Origin: a virus
IMG/VR virus record: IMGVR_UViG_3300036790_000324
Coordinates: 1 to 45,648 of that record
Reading direction: 5' to 3' (one strand)
Length of the DNA stretch: 45,648 nt
Positions 37,939 to 44,712 of the stretch are shown one piece after another (position 1 is the stretch's first letter; every line of letters starts with the position of its first letter). Made by a program: the position numbers and the translations under genes. The notes under the pieces are model-generated. The model was given only the letters and a program-made list of their open reading frames with translations, searched no databases and was not told where the DNA came from.

Positions 37939-38201
37939 TACGCGGCCTCGCGCTCGGGAAGCGTTTCGCGCCGGCGGTTGAGGCAGGGGTGGCACAGGTA
38001 GAGCGAGTAGCGGCTGGCCTCCGGTTGGTCTTTGAGGTCCACGATGTGCGACTCGCAGAAATCCTGCTGACAGTCGGCACACTGCCAGATGCAGCCGATG
38101 CAGAGCTTGTCTGCATCGCAGGCTTTGTGTGAGCAGGCGAATTTACCGTCGCGCGGGTCGATGGCGCTCTGGCATTGGGTACAGCGCTCGATACAGGGCA
38201 T
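37938..38201 (-). CDS. Cysteine-rich zinc-finger protein
   Basis: 87 residues from ATG 38201, AAGGAGG ahead. Twelve cysteines in CxxC pairs (CTQC, CIGCIWQCADCQQDFC, CHPC) suggest two or more zinc sites. Promoter-proximal gene of the leftward cluster. Function unknown; a host-interaction protein is possible. Confidence 0.7.
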   Translation of the reverse strand: MPCIERCTQCQSAIDPRDGKFACSHKACDADKLCIGCIWQCADCQQDFCESHIVDLKDQPEASRYSLYLCHPCLNRRRETLPEREAA

Positions 38202-38236
38202 GAAGGCCCTCCTTTCTCACACAAGTCTATGCTATC

Positions 38237-38299
38237 TAGCGTAAGAACGCAAGATGAGTTACAGGGTCATTTTCCTACCTTGCGTAAGTTCGCTATAAT
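38237..38299. promoter_or_regulatory. Divergent promoters with two related operator-like sites
   Basis: CTTGCGTTCTTACGCTA (minus strand, 38253-38237) and CTTGCGTAAGTTCGCTA (plus strand, 38279-38295) share CTTGCGT...CGCTA. The first overlaps a leftward promoter TTGCGT-N17-TAGACT. The second overlaps a rightward -10 TATAAT at 38294-38299 without a good -35. Looks like one regulator controlling both directions. Confidence 0.5.
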
Positions 38300-38310
38300 C
38301 GGTGAGCGGA

Positions 38311-38634
38311 ATGACAATGAAAGCCGCGCAGGAAATGGCGCGAAAACGGTGGAAGGGAAAGACGGACGAAGAGAAAGCCGAGCACGCCAAGATGATGAGC
38401 GACGCGCGGCAGGAAGCCACCACACCCGAGCAACGCAAGGCAGCGGCGAAGAAAGCGGCAAAAGCGCGTTGGGCCAAGAAGTTGAGCGCGGCGGCAGTAA
38501 TACTTGGCCGACTCGGTGGCCAGAGGAAGGTTCCGAAGGGCATCGCCATGTTGCCCGAGGAAGAGCGCAAGAAGCTTGCGAAGAAAGCCGTCGCCGCGCG
38601 GCGGGCGAAGGCCAAGAAAGCGGCGGGGAAATGA
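38311..38634 (+). CDS. Histone-H1-like Lys/Ala-rich protein
   Basis: 107 residues from ATG 38311 (a further ATG is 38317; GTG 38302 is too close to the -10). Very basic: MARKRWKGKTDEEKAEHAKM, then AAAKKAAKARWAKKLS, ending AKKAVAARRAKAKKAAGK. Probably a nucleic-acid-binding protein. If the TATAAT is used, the mRNA is nearly leaderless. Similar basic tails occur at 40949-41272 and 39619-39726. Confidence 0.6.
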   Translation: MTMKAAQEMARKRWKGKTDEEKAEHAKMMSDARQEATTPEQRKAAAKKAAKARWAKKLSAAAVILGRLGGQRKVPKGIAMLPEEERKKLAKKAVAARRAKAKKAAGK

Positions 38635-38933
38635 CCTTCATCGGCCGGGTGTTCGCGAAAACGAAGAATCGCGTCACGCTGGCGGCGGGCGTCTTCTGGG
38701 TGCTGTACGTGATGGCGGTTCGGCCCTGGGTGAACCACTCTCCAGTCCGGTTTTATGACGTTGGTGCATTCTTCGCGCGGATCGGGGCAAATGTCGCCAG
38801 AGCAGTGGGACTGAATCCCTGGGATACCGGAGCGGTTCAATTCCTGTCTGGCCTGGCAGCGCTGCTCCTCTCCGTGCAACTGGCGTTCTGGGTCTTCGAG
38901 ACGATCCGGAAAAAGGAGCAACCGAATGGATGA
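38631..38933 (+). CDS. Two-transmembrane protein, holin candidate
   Basis: 100 residues from ATG 38631, overlapping the previous stop (ATGA). Two hydrophobic segments: VTLAAGVFWVLYVMAV (~13-30) and FLSGLAALLLSVQLAFWVF (~73-92). Charged ends. Size and topology suit a class II holin, but no endolysin is recognised nearby. Confidence 0.5.
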   Translation: MTFIGRVFAKTKNRVTLAAGVFWVLYVMAVRPWVNHSPVRFYDVGAFFARIGANVARAVGLNPWDTGAVQFLSGLAALLLSVQLAFWVFETIRKKEQPNG

Positions 38934-39207
38934 AGAGCTGAAGACCCACCTCGAAGGCATGGAGTCGCGGCTGGTGGAAAAGATGCGCGACATGCAGACA
39001 GCCATGGAGCAACGGGTGGTGGAAAAGATGCGCGACATGCAGACCGAGTTGTTGCGCGGATTCGAAGCGTTCTCGAGCGGCCAAACCGTCAAGCTTCGTA
39101 AGCTCCAAGCGGATCATTCAAACCTCGACACCGCGAGCGATTTGCGCATGAATGCCGTCGAAGACCGGCTGAAGCAAATCGAGTTGCGTCTCGGGTTGGC
39201 GTCGTGA
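38926..39207 (+). CDS. Coiled-coil protein with internal repeat
   Basis: 93 residues. A 28-bp direct repeat (38972-38999 and 39017-39044, 45 bp apart) encodes two copies of VEKMRDMQT in a heptad-like helix. The C-terminus is helical (RLKQIELRLGLAS). Overlaps the holin-like gene by 8 bp. Possibly its partner. Function unknown. Confidence 0.55.
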   Translation: MDEELKTHLEGMESRLVEKMRDMQTAMEQRVVEKMRDMQTELLRGFEAFSSGQTVKLRKLQADHSNLDTASDLRMNAVEDRLKQIELRLGLAS

Positions 39208-39247
39208 TCAATCCCGAAGAACTGGCGAAGAAGAAAGGAGCAACCGA

Positions 39248-39406
39248 ATGGATAAAGAATCCGAGAGTGAATTGCTGTTAGGCGGCATTCTGGGTGTGCT
39301 GCGCGAGATCGCAGCTCATCTCAAAACGCTTGCGGAAGCGGCCGAGCGTGCGCATCCTCCGAAGCGCGATTCTAAGCCCGACTGGGAAGCTCTTGGTCGA
39401 GACTGA
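39248..39406 (+). CDS. 52-residue acidic/helical protein
   Basis: ATG 39248 after AAGGAG (MDKESESELLLGGILGVLRE, then IAAHLKTLAEAAERAH). The 20-bp leader plus start (39234-39253) is nearly identical to 38912-38931, which also encodes the end of the holin-like gene. It overlaps the convergent gene at 39372 by 35 bp. Confidence 0.5.
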   Translation: MDKESESELLLGGILGVLREIAAHLKTLAEAAERAHPPKRDSKPDWEALGRD

Positions 39407-39560
39407 TTTTCAGCCGCGGCAGCGTGACTTTTACGATGTCCAGCGCTGAAATCACTTCGAGCTTGCTCGCTCCTGATTCGACGATCAGGCCGATAATACG
39501 CGCGGCTAGCGGAACGCTCGCACCAGTGGCTTCGATCAGGCGGTCGATGTCGCTGTCCAT
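39372..39560 (-). CDS. Small hypothetical protein
   Basis: 62 residues from ATG 39560 (MDSDIDRLIEATGASVPLAARIIGLIVES...). The start inside the longer ORF is chosen because upstream residues form the shadow of the opposite-strand promoter region. Helical. No family recognised. Confidence 0.45.
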   Translation of the reverse strand: MDSDIDRLIEATGASVPLAARIIGLIVESGASKLEVISALDIVKVTLPRLKISLDQELPSRA

Positions 39561-39566
39561 GTTTCT

Positions 39567-39595
39567 TTGAGGGTAACGCGAAAACGCGCTACACT
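39567..39595 (+). promoter_or_regulatory. Sigma-70-like promoter
   Basis: TTGAGG (39567-39572), 17-bp spacer, TACACT (39590-39595). The spacer holds CGCG-AAAA-CGCG, a possible operator. It precedes the 35-residue basic peptide gene by a good distance, with AGGGAGA between. Confidence 0.55.
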
Positions 39596-39618
39596 CGGCC
39601 CGAAGGGAGATATCAAGT

Positions 39619-39726
39619 TTGGCGACTAAAACCAAAACAGGCGGCGGGAAAACTCCGGCCGCGAAGGGTAAGTCCACGTCGATGGGACTCGATAAGAAGG
39701 GCAAGAAGCCCGCGAAGCGCGGCTGA
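39619..39726 (+). CDS. 35-residue Lys-rich peptide
   Basis: TTG 39619 with AGGGAGA 9-12 bases upstream and a promoter at 39567. Reads MATKTKTGGGKTPAAKGKST then SMGLDKKGKKPAKRG. Strongly basic, like histone tails. It stops just before the convergent serine recombinase gene. Below usual annotation size. Confidence 0.5.
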   Translation: MATKTKTGGGKTPAAKGKSTSMGLDKKGKKPAKRG

Positions 39727-39734
39727 CGGCTTTT

Positions 39735-40457
39735 CTAACGGGCCTGGCGCAGCTCTCGCAGCACCGTGGAAGGGTGCCAGGCCGCTCCACTCGGCGTTTT
39801 CATCCCCAACTCATTCAGCCTCTCGACAATCGCCCTGATTGTTAACCCCTCCGCTCGATACCCCACAATCACTGCGCGCACTTGCTCCGGCGCCGGCTTG
39901 CGCCGATGGACAGCCCACGCTTTCACGAGCGCGGCCTGCCACTGCGGATTGCCGAGCGCGGTGAACCTCCGGCCGCTGCGGCGGCTGATGCGGAAGCCTT
40001 TCTCGGCCAGCTCGCGCCTGACGGCATCCATGCCGGCCCTGGTGCGCTCGGAGATCATCTCGCGCTCGTGCTCGGCCATCGCGGCGAGTATGTGGATGGT
40101 AAGCCTGTTCGCGTAAGGCATGTCGGCCGCGACGAAATCGACGCCTCCTTCCATCAACCCCGAAATGAAGTGAACGTTGCGCGCCAGGCGATCGAGCTTC
40201 GCAATCATCAGCGTTCCCCGCCGGCGCTTCGCCTCGGCGATCGCGGCCATGAGCTGGGGCCGGTTCTCGTGACGCTTGCCCGATTCGGCCTCGGTGTACT
40301 CGGCGAGGATGGGTGTCTGTTTGGCGAGTCGCGCTACCGCCTCGCGCTGCGCTTCGAGCCCTAGCCCGCTGATCTTCTGGCGGTCGGTCGAAACCCGGTA
40401 ATAGGCGACAATCCCGGTCGATGCGACGGGTGGTTTTCTTGTTCTCGGCACTGCCAA
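39735..40457 (-). CDS. Serine recombinase
   Basis: 240 residues from TTG 40457 (GTG 40451 is an alternative). Catalytic Ser23 in YYRVSTDRQ, with the later motifs IAKLDRLAR (Arg90, Arg93) and EHEREMISERTRAGMDA. The C-terminal part contains a recombinase DNA-binding region (PEQVRAVIVGYRAEGLTIRAIVERLNELGMKTPSGAAWHPSTV). Length fits short resolvase/invertase-type enzymes. A second recombinase class besides the tyrosine integrase. Confidence 0.88.
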   Translation of the reverse strand: MAVPRTRKPPVASTGIVAYYRVSTDRQKISGLGLEAQREAVARLAKQTPILAEYTEAESGKRHENRPQLMAAIAEAKRRRGTLMIAKLDRLARNVHFISGLMEGGVDFVAADMPYANRLTIHILAAMAEHEREMISERTRAGMDAVRRELAEKGFRISRRSGRRFTALGNPQWQAALVKAWAVHRRKPAPEQVRAVIVGYRAEGLTIRAIVERLNELGMKTPSGAAWHPSTVLRELRQAR

Positions 40458-40483
40458 TAATCCAGCGATCGCTTGATCTAAGA

Positions 40484-40625
40484 ACAGTCCTGGAAGTACC
40501 TAAACTGTTGCTTTTTCAAGGCCCAAGAAAAACTGCAGCCAGCGTGACCTCTTGGCCGTCGCGGACCCCATGCGCGCGTGCGTCTTTTCCGTGGCGAAAG
40601 TAGCGATCCTCGTTCGTATCGAACG
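40484..40625. promoter_or_regulatory. Inverted repeats beside the serine recombinase gene
   Basis: Between the divergent genes at 40457 and 40638. AACAGT (about 40483-40488) pairs with ACTGTT (40504-40509). A second palindrome CGTTCG-TAT-CGAACG lies at 40611-40625, close to the next start. They could be recombinase subsites or operators. No other feature seen in this 180-bp gap. Confidence 0.4.
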
Positions 40626-40637
40626 TATGCTCGAAGT

Positions 40638-40898
40638 GTGGACGATCTAAAACCCCTCGCGCCGGCCTGGGTCTGCCCCTCGCTGATCTTCGGCGAAGTG
40701 GCGCTCTGCCGCGACGCGGCGGGCGTGCTCTGGTTCTGTCGGCTCGTGAGCGAGGCGGAGGGTTGGCTTGCCATGAAGCACGCGAATACCGACGACATCG
40801 AGGCGATGCGCTGGGCGCAACGTCTCGCATGTAATCCGGTCCAGCCGTGGCCCGAGCCGTCGATCCCCGAGCCCGAGCCGGGGCGAGAGCGGCCCTGA
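40638..40898 (+). CDS. Hypothetical protein
   Basis: 86 residues from GTG 40638 (the ORF is open further upstream; the start is a choice). Reads DDLKPLAPAWVCPSLIFGEVALCRDAAGVLWFCRLVSEAEG, with two cysteines and a Pro/Glu tail. No family recognised. Confidence 0.45.
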   Translation: MDDLKPLAPAWVCPSLIFGEVALCRDAAGVLWFCRLVSEAEGWLAMKHANTDDIEAMRWAQRLACNPVQPWPEPSIPEPEPGRERP

Positions 40899-40903
40899 AG
40901 CCT

Positions 40904-40941
40904 TTGGGATTAGTTGCCCCAGAGCCCTGTTTATCGGCCTT
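40904..40941. repeat. 37-bp dispersed repeat, copy 2 of 3
   Basis: Related to 150-186 and 41291-41327 (TTGGGATTAGTTGCCCCAGA..., ending TTATCGGCCTT). With the following TCGGGGCTTT it can form a GCCCC/GGGGC stem, so it may also act as a terminator for the genes on both sides. Confidence 0.55.
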
Positions 40942-40948
40942 CGGGGCT

Positions 40949-41272
40949 TTAAGCTAAACGCGCGACGGCGCGCTTCGCCGCGCGACCCTTCGCCATGCGC
41001 CGCAAGAGGGTTTTCTTTCGGGCCGGGTCCATGTCGGCCCAACGCTTGCGCGCTGCTTTCTGGCCGGCGCTCATGGCGCTCTTGCGTTTCGCCGGCGCGG
41101 CGGGTTCGCGCAGCTCGGCGACTACGGTCCACCCGTTGTTAGCGGCGAGGCCGGCCAGCGTCGCGCGAATCAAAGCGATTTGTGCGGTGATCAGTTCGCG
41201 GGCGCTTTCAAGTCCTGGAAGCGTGGCGAGTAAGTTTGCGAGTTCTGTTACTTTGTCGGTAGGTTCGGACAT
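40949..41272 (-). CDS. Small basic protein (copy B; complete)
   Basis: 107 residues from ATG 41272 (MSEPTDK...). N-terminal helix, then a Lys/Arg/Ala-rich tail with AGQKAARKRWADMDPARKKT, like the basic repeat in 38311-38634. Likely nucleic-acid binding. The start of copy A's version is at 131. Confidence 0.65.
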   Translation of the reverse strand: MSEPTDKVTELANLLATLPGLESARELITAQIALIRATLAGLAANNGWTVVAELREPAAPAKRKSAMSAGQKAARKRWADMDPARKKTLLRRMAKGRAAKRAVARLA

Positions 41273-41290
41273 GCGGACATCATACAGCCC

Positions 41291-41327
41291 TTGGGATAAT
41301 TGCCCCAGAGTCCTGTTCATCGGCCTT
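41291..41327. repeat. 37-bp dispersed repeat, copy 3 of 3
   Basis: Copy B equivalent of 150-186, upstream of the truncated gene remnant at 41339. Confidence 0.6.
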
Positions 41328-41338
41328 ACACTGAAGCC

Positions 41339-41398
41339 ATGCGAATCTCTGACGGTCGCAAGATGGCCATTTACGAGCGCTTCTTTGAGCCCATATGA
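41339..41398 (+). pseudogene. Remnant of the 198-512 gene (copy B)
   Basis: ATG 41339 opens MRISDGRKMAIYE, matching the start of the copy A protein, but stops after 19 codons (FFEPI-stop). Most of the copy A gene is deleted and the remaining end overlaps the next ATG. It may survive as a coupling leader. Confidence 0.6.
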
Positions 41399-41682
41399 TC
41401 TTGCTGTTTAGCATCGTCTGCCCGAACGGCCATCGCGTTGGCGGCGAACCACACGATTACCCGAGCACGGAGTACCCGCCGGATGCGTGGATGAGCAACG
41501 TTAGCACTGAGTTAATTCGTCGCATCCGTCGCAACATCAAAGAGTGGCCCGAGTGTACCGAGTGCCACACCTCGAGGCACGCGGCCGGGTGGGGCGTCAC
41601 CGTCGATGAGATGAAGGCCGAGACCATGGAGCAGGCGCAAGCTGCGCTGGCGGTGGTCTCAGTGCCCGAGCCCGAGCGTTAG
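41395..41682 (+). CDS. Small putative zinc-binding protein (copy B)
   Basis: 95 residues, close paralogue of 509-799. CPNGH and CTEC pairs conserved; the C-terminus (AALAVVSVPEPER) differs. Followed 12 bp later by the RNA-ligase-like gene, which copy A lacks. Confidence 0.75.
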   Translation: MILLFSIVCPNGHRVGGEPHDYPSTEYPPDAWMSNVSTELIRRIRRNIKEWPECTECHTSRHAAGWGVTVDEMKAETMEQAQAALAVVSVPEPER

Positions 41683-41694
41683 AATTTCCGCAGA

Positions 41695-42294
41695 GTGCAG
41701 AAAATTCCTACGCTGTTTCAGCGCAACTACGGTTCCGATTACTTAGTGCGCGATGAGTTAGTCGAGGGGTGCGAATGGGTGATCGCGGGCGAAGGCGTCG
41801 CGACCCGCAAGTATGACGGCGCGTGCTGCCAGGTGCTCGACGGGAAGCTCTGGAAGCGTCACGAGCTGAAGCGCGACAAGCCAGTGCCGGCAGGCTTCGT
41901 CTCGACCGAGGACGTAGACCCGAGGACCGGCGCGCGCCCGGGCTGGCTACCGATTGGCGACGGCCCAGAGGATGGTTGGTTTCGCGCGGCGTACGCAACG
42001 ACGGCCGCGGCCTATTCGACCGCCGTGCTGCCGGACGGCACGTATGAAGCCTGCGGGCCGCACTTCCAGGGCAACCCCGAGAACTTCGATATCGACCTGC
42101 TCGAACACCACGGCGATTTCGTTTATGCTCCGACAAGCGAACCGCCGCGCGACTTCGCCGGCCTGCGCGCCTGGCTGGAGGGCATGCCCGGCATCGAGGG
42201 AATCGTGTGGCATCACCCGGACGGCCGCATGTGTAAAATCAAGCGGCGCGATTTCGGGTTCGCGCACGGCAGCGTCAAGCGACGTGCGCGTTAA
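41695..42294 (+). CDS. RNA/DNA-ligase-like nucleotidyltransferase
   Basis: 199 residues from GTG 41695. Ligase-superfamily motifs in order: KYDG at 39-42 (motif I, Lys39 the predicted adenylated residue), GTYEACGP at 115-122 (motif III-like), EGIVW at 168-172 (motif IV) and KIKRRDFG at 181-188 (motif V). Length fits a minimal catalytic domain of the RNA ligase type. It could repair RNA cut by host defence nucleases. Unique to copy B. Confidence 0.75.
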   Translation: MQKIPTLFQRNYGSDYLVRDELVEGCEWVIAGEGVATRKYDGACCQVLDGKLWKRHELKRDKPVPAGFVSTEDVDPRTGARPGWLPIGDGPEDGWFRAAYATTAAAYSTAVLPDGTYEACGPHFQGNPENFDIDLLEHHGDFVYAPTSEPPRDFAGLRAWLEGMPGIEGIVWHHPDGRMCKIKRRDFGFAHGSVKRRAR

Positions 42295-42764
42295 CTCTTC
42301 AGAAACTCCCCGAGCTGCGTGATGGCGGCTTCATCATCAGAGCGATAGATGCGCGGCACCGCATGATTCAAAGCGACCGGCGACCACTGAGCGCCGAGGT
42401 CGATGCTCCAGGCGTCGCCGTGTCCGAGCTCGACGACGGCCGTAAAATCGACGCCCTTCGGCAGCGGCAGCGGTCCAGCGTACCAGGCATCGAAGGTCGT
42501 TATAAACAGATCGTGCACCGGACTGTAGGCGCGCACCATGCGCAGACAGATCTTGTCGGCATGCGCGGCGCAAACGTGCGAGTGAGGCGCGCAGAAATTC
42601 ACGCACGGGCCACGCGACGAAACGACCGAGCAGCGCCGCGGGACGTGGATCGGCGGCGGCGGCAGTATGAGGGCTTTCGCATCGGCGGCGGCGGTGAGTG
42701 CGAGCGGCGCGGCGGCGGCGACCGGCACGAAGTAGCGCAGGAACGAGCGACGGTTGCTATCCAT
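42291..42764 (-). CDS. Tat-signal secreted cysteine-containing protein 1 (copy B)
   Basis: 157 residues from ATG 42764. Twin-arginine signal (MDSNRRSFLRYFVPVAAAAP) ends in TAAADA. The Cys cluster (CSVV, CVNFC, VCAAH) is as in copy A. The last ~60 residues are replaced by a different sequence (PKGVDFTAVVELGHGDAWSI..., ending TQLGEFLKS). Stop overlaps the ligase-like gene's stop. Confidence 0.75.
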   Translation of the reverse strand: MDSNRRSFLRYFVPVAAAAPLALTAAADAKALILPPPPIHVPRRCSVVSSRGPCVNFCAPHSHVCAAHADKICLRMVRAYSPVHDLFITTFDAWYAGPLPLPKGVDFTAVVELGHGDAWSIDLGAQWSPVALNHAVPRIYRSDDEAAITQLGEFLKS

Positions 42765-42945
42765 CACTCGCCATTTTACGAGCGGCCTGCTTCTCGTTCT
42801 TCTCGTGCAGGCGGCGAAGCTGGCGCTGCATGCTGCGCGCGGCGCGGCGGTCGAGCCGAGCCCGAATCGCGGGATAGCTCCACTGGCCAAACCATGAGCC
42901 GAGGAACGCGCCGATGAACGAGCCGACGAGAAACGACGAATCCAC
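42757..42945 (-). CDS. Small single-pass membrane protein (copy B)
   Basis: 62 residues from GTG 42945. Hydrophobic segment (FLVGSFIGAFLGSWFGQW) then the conserved basic tail (SMQRQLRRLHEKNEKQAARK). The membrane part differs from copy A, the tail is nearly identical. Confidence 0.65.
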   Translation of the reverse strand: MDSSFLVGSFIGAFLGSWFGQWSYPAIRARLDRRAARSMQRQLRRLHEKNEKQAARKMASDG

Positions 42946-42947
42946 GC

Positions 42948-43313
42948 TCAGTACTTCCCGTGATGCGTGATGGCCGAATTGCAGTCCATCCGCGCTTCCC
43001 TCAATTTGCGAATCGCCGTCGAGCGGTCGGCGGATGGCGGCACTTGCAACACGATGACGCCGATGGCGGTTTTGAGCGCGTTGCGCACTTCGACGCCGGC
43101 GGCGGTCTGCTCGGGCGCCCACGGATGGTACTCGAACATGTCTTCGATCAGCTTTTCGACTTCGGGCGTCAGCGCGTTAGCACGGCTGAGGTCGATGCGC
43201 TGCAACGAGCGCGCGGCGGTCTCGTTCGTAGCGGCTTCGTTCCGGCCGACCTGGCCGGCGGCGGTCTGCGCGTCAGTCGCGGGGGCCGTTTGTTGGGACT
43301 TAGGGCTGTTCAC
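42948..43313 (-). CDS. Acb2/Tad1-like hairpin-domain protein (copy B)
   Basis: 121 residues from GTG 43313. Same pattern as 1446-1811: EKLIEDMFEYHPW, PPSADRSTAIRKLREARMDC, NSAI. A few conservative substitutions in the middle. A second anti-defence-type sponge protein in the same window; ligand preference may differ. Confidence 0.72.
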   Translation of the reverse strand: MNSPKSQQTAPATDAQTAAGQVGRNEAATNETAARSLQRIDLSRANALTPEVEKLIEDMFEYHPWAPEQTAAGVEVRNALKTAIGVIVLQVPPSADRSTAIRKLREARMDCNSAITHHGKY

Positions 43314-43323
43314 CCTCTCACTA

Positions 43324-43551
43324 TCACAGATATGTGACGTGTCTGGGGGGCGTCTCGGCGAGGAGCAACAGCCGCTCCCCTGCCGCTGTGAGCTGCTGGA
43401 GTCGCCAGCACTGCCGGCGGTTCCAGCCGTCTTCAATGGGACGCAGGGCGCGTGTGACGCCGAGAAATTTACGCCATAGGTCGGCATCCCGCACGTCCTC
43501 AAGCCGCACGGTGAGGTCTTCGAGCCCTTTCAGTACGCCGTCTACGTTCAA
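43324..43551 (-). CDS. Conserved small helical protein (copy B)
   Basis: 75 residues from TTG 43551 (MNVDGVLKGLEDLTVRLEDV...). Homologous to 1822-2055, where the start codon is missing. Function unknown. Ends about 10 bp before the Acb2-like start. Confidence 0.6.
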   Translation of the reverse strand: MNVDGVLKGLEDLTVRLEDVRDADLWRKFLGVTRALRPIEDGWNRRQCWRLQQLTAAGERLLLLAETPPRHVTYL

Positions 43552-43574
43552 TCCCTCAGTCTAGGGGTGGCATT

Positions 43575-44026
43575 TCACCAGCGGCGTTCGAGCGGCGGCA
43601 GCAACACGAACGGCGCGTGATTTGCCGGCCACCACTCGACTACGCGGATAAAATAACCCCCTTCATCGTCGGGGTCGCCGCGTCGCCGTAAGAAGCGAAG
43701 GCTCTCCGCTGCAGCGGATAGGTCCAGCCAGCCGGGCGGCTGGTGCGCGTTTCTAGCTCGCTCGATGGTGCGTCGGCGGTAACGGTCGTAAAGATGGAAA
43801 ACGGCGCGTCAGGCGGATAGTGGAAGGTGAAGGCGTGCGGCGAGGAGCCGAGCACGCCACGCCGGTACTGCTGGTCTATCGCGCATAGCCTGGCGTTTGC
43901 GTGCCGGCAGTCCGCGCTTCCGCAGCTCGCGCACGTCGGAACAATGGGCGGCGCCTGGGCTTTCGCCGTGAACAGCGGTGCAACGACCGCGGCGGCGAGG
44001 TTCGAAAAGAAGGAACGGCGGTTCAT
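43575..44026 (-). pseudogene. Tat-signal secreted protein 2 (copy B), frameshifted
   Basis: ATG 44026 opens the Tat signal (MNRRSFFSNLAAAVVAP ... TAKAQA) and CASCGSADCRH, but a segment after the signal present in copy A is missing. Around 43680 one base is deleted relative to copy A, so the ORF ends early at 43640. The original frame resumes with RVVEWWPANHAPFVLLPP and would end at 43575. Frameshift real or sequencing error cannot be told here. Confidence 0.6.
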
Positions 44027-44239
44027 TCAATTCAGGTATACCCGCTCGGCCGGTTCGCCGTCTTCTTCCGGAGCCGTTATGAACAGCGGCAGCGGGAAGC
44101 GCTCAAACGCGGCTTCCATGGCGCGGCGGCGCTGCTCGTGTTCGCGCCGGGCGCGGCGCAGCCGTTGGCGGCCTGGCCACAGTTCGCGATTGCGTGCCGG
44201 CGAAGTCCAGATGCTAAGCGGGGTGAACGGTGTTCGCAT
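44027..44239 (-). CDS. Small Arg-rich conserved protein (copy B)
   Basis: 70 residues from ATG 44239, near-identical to 2486-2698 (ARNRELWPGRQRLRRARREH...). Function unknown. Confidence 0.65.
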   Translation of the reverse strand: MRTPFTPLSIWTSPARNRELWPGRQRLRRARREHEQRRRAMEAAFERFPLPLFITAPEEDGEPAERVYLN

Positions 44240-44456
44240 GACGTTCAGGCCAGCTCTCACCGGGCGGCGCGTGCGACTCGCGAATGCGATCGCTGTTCGC
44301 GCGCTTGAATTGATCAAAAAGCTCGAGCCCGTCGAATCGCTCCGCGATATCTTCGAGCCGTTCCGTCCAGCCGGGCCTCGATAGCGCCAGCTCCGCAAGC
44401 CCGAGGAGAATCACCTGGCGCTCGCTGTCTTCGATGTTCACTTGGCCTACAGCCAC
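44214..44456 (-). CDS. Conserved small phage protein, first gene of the leftward operon (copy B)
   Basis: 80 residues from GTG 44456, with AAGGAGA upstream; the longer ORF to 44549 is a shadow. Near-identical to 2673-2915 except the first few residues (MAVGQVN against MPVVETK). Confidence 0.7.
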   Translation of the reverse strand: MAVGQVNIEDSERQVILLGLAELALSRPGWTERLEDIAERFDGLELFDQFKRANSDRIRESHAPPGESWPERHANTVHPA

Positions 44457-44712
44457 GTTCGTTACTGCTCTCCTTCTTGCCCGAGCGGAGGACACGCGCC
44501 TACCAAGCCCGCACGCCCCACACAAAGAAAGCGCCGGACACCGCTCCACGCGCCCCCGCTTCTGGCATTTCCACTCTAGCCGCGTTCGGTCACAAAAGAC
44601 AGAAAAATGACATCTCGACTGCTTTGAGCGAGTTAACGGCCGAACGGCCAGCCGCGACGAAGCTTTTCGAGTACACTTCTGCGCGTGATGACCTTCCCCT
44701 TATCCCTCCGAA
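44457..44712. promoter_or_regulatory. Divergent intergenic region (copy B)
   Basis: Equivalent of 2916-3172. 44581-44630 is the 50-bp block identical to copy A. The rest is partly diverged with small indels. Confidence 0.55.

Noticed and set aside
38259-39092. 277-codon antisense open frame
   Set aside because: It runs over the divergent promoter region and three coupled sense genes; no ribosome site or motif.
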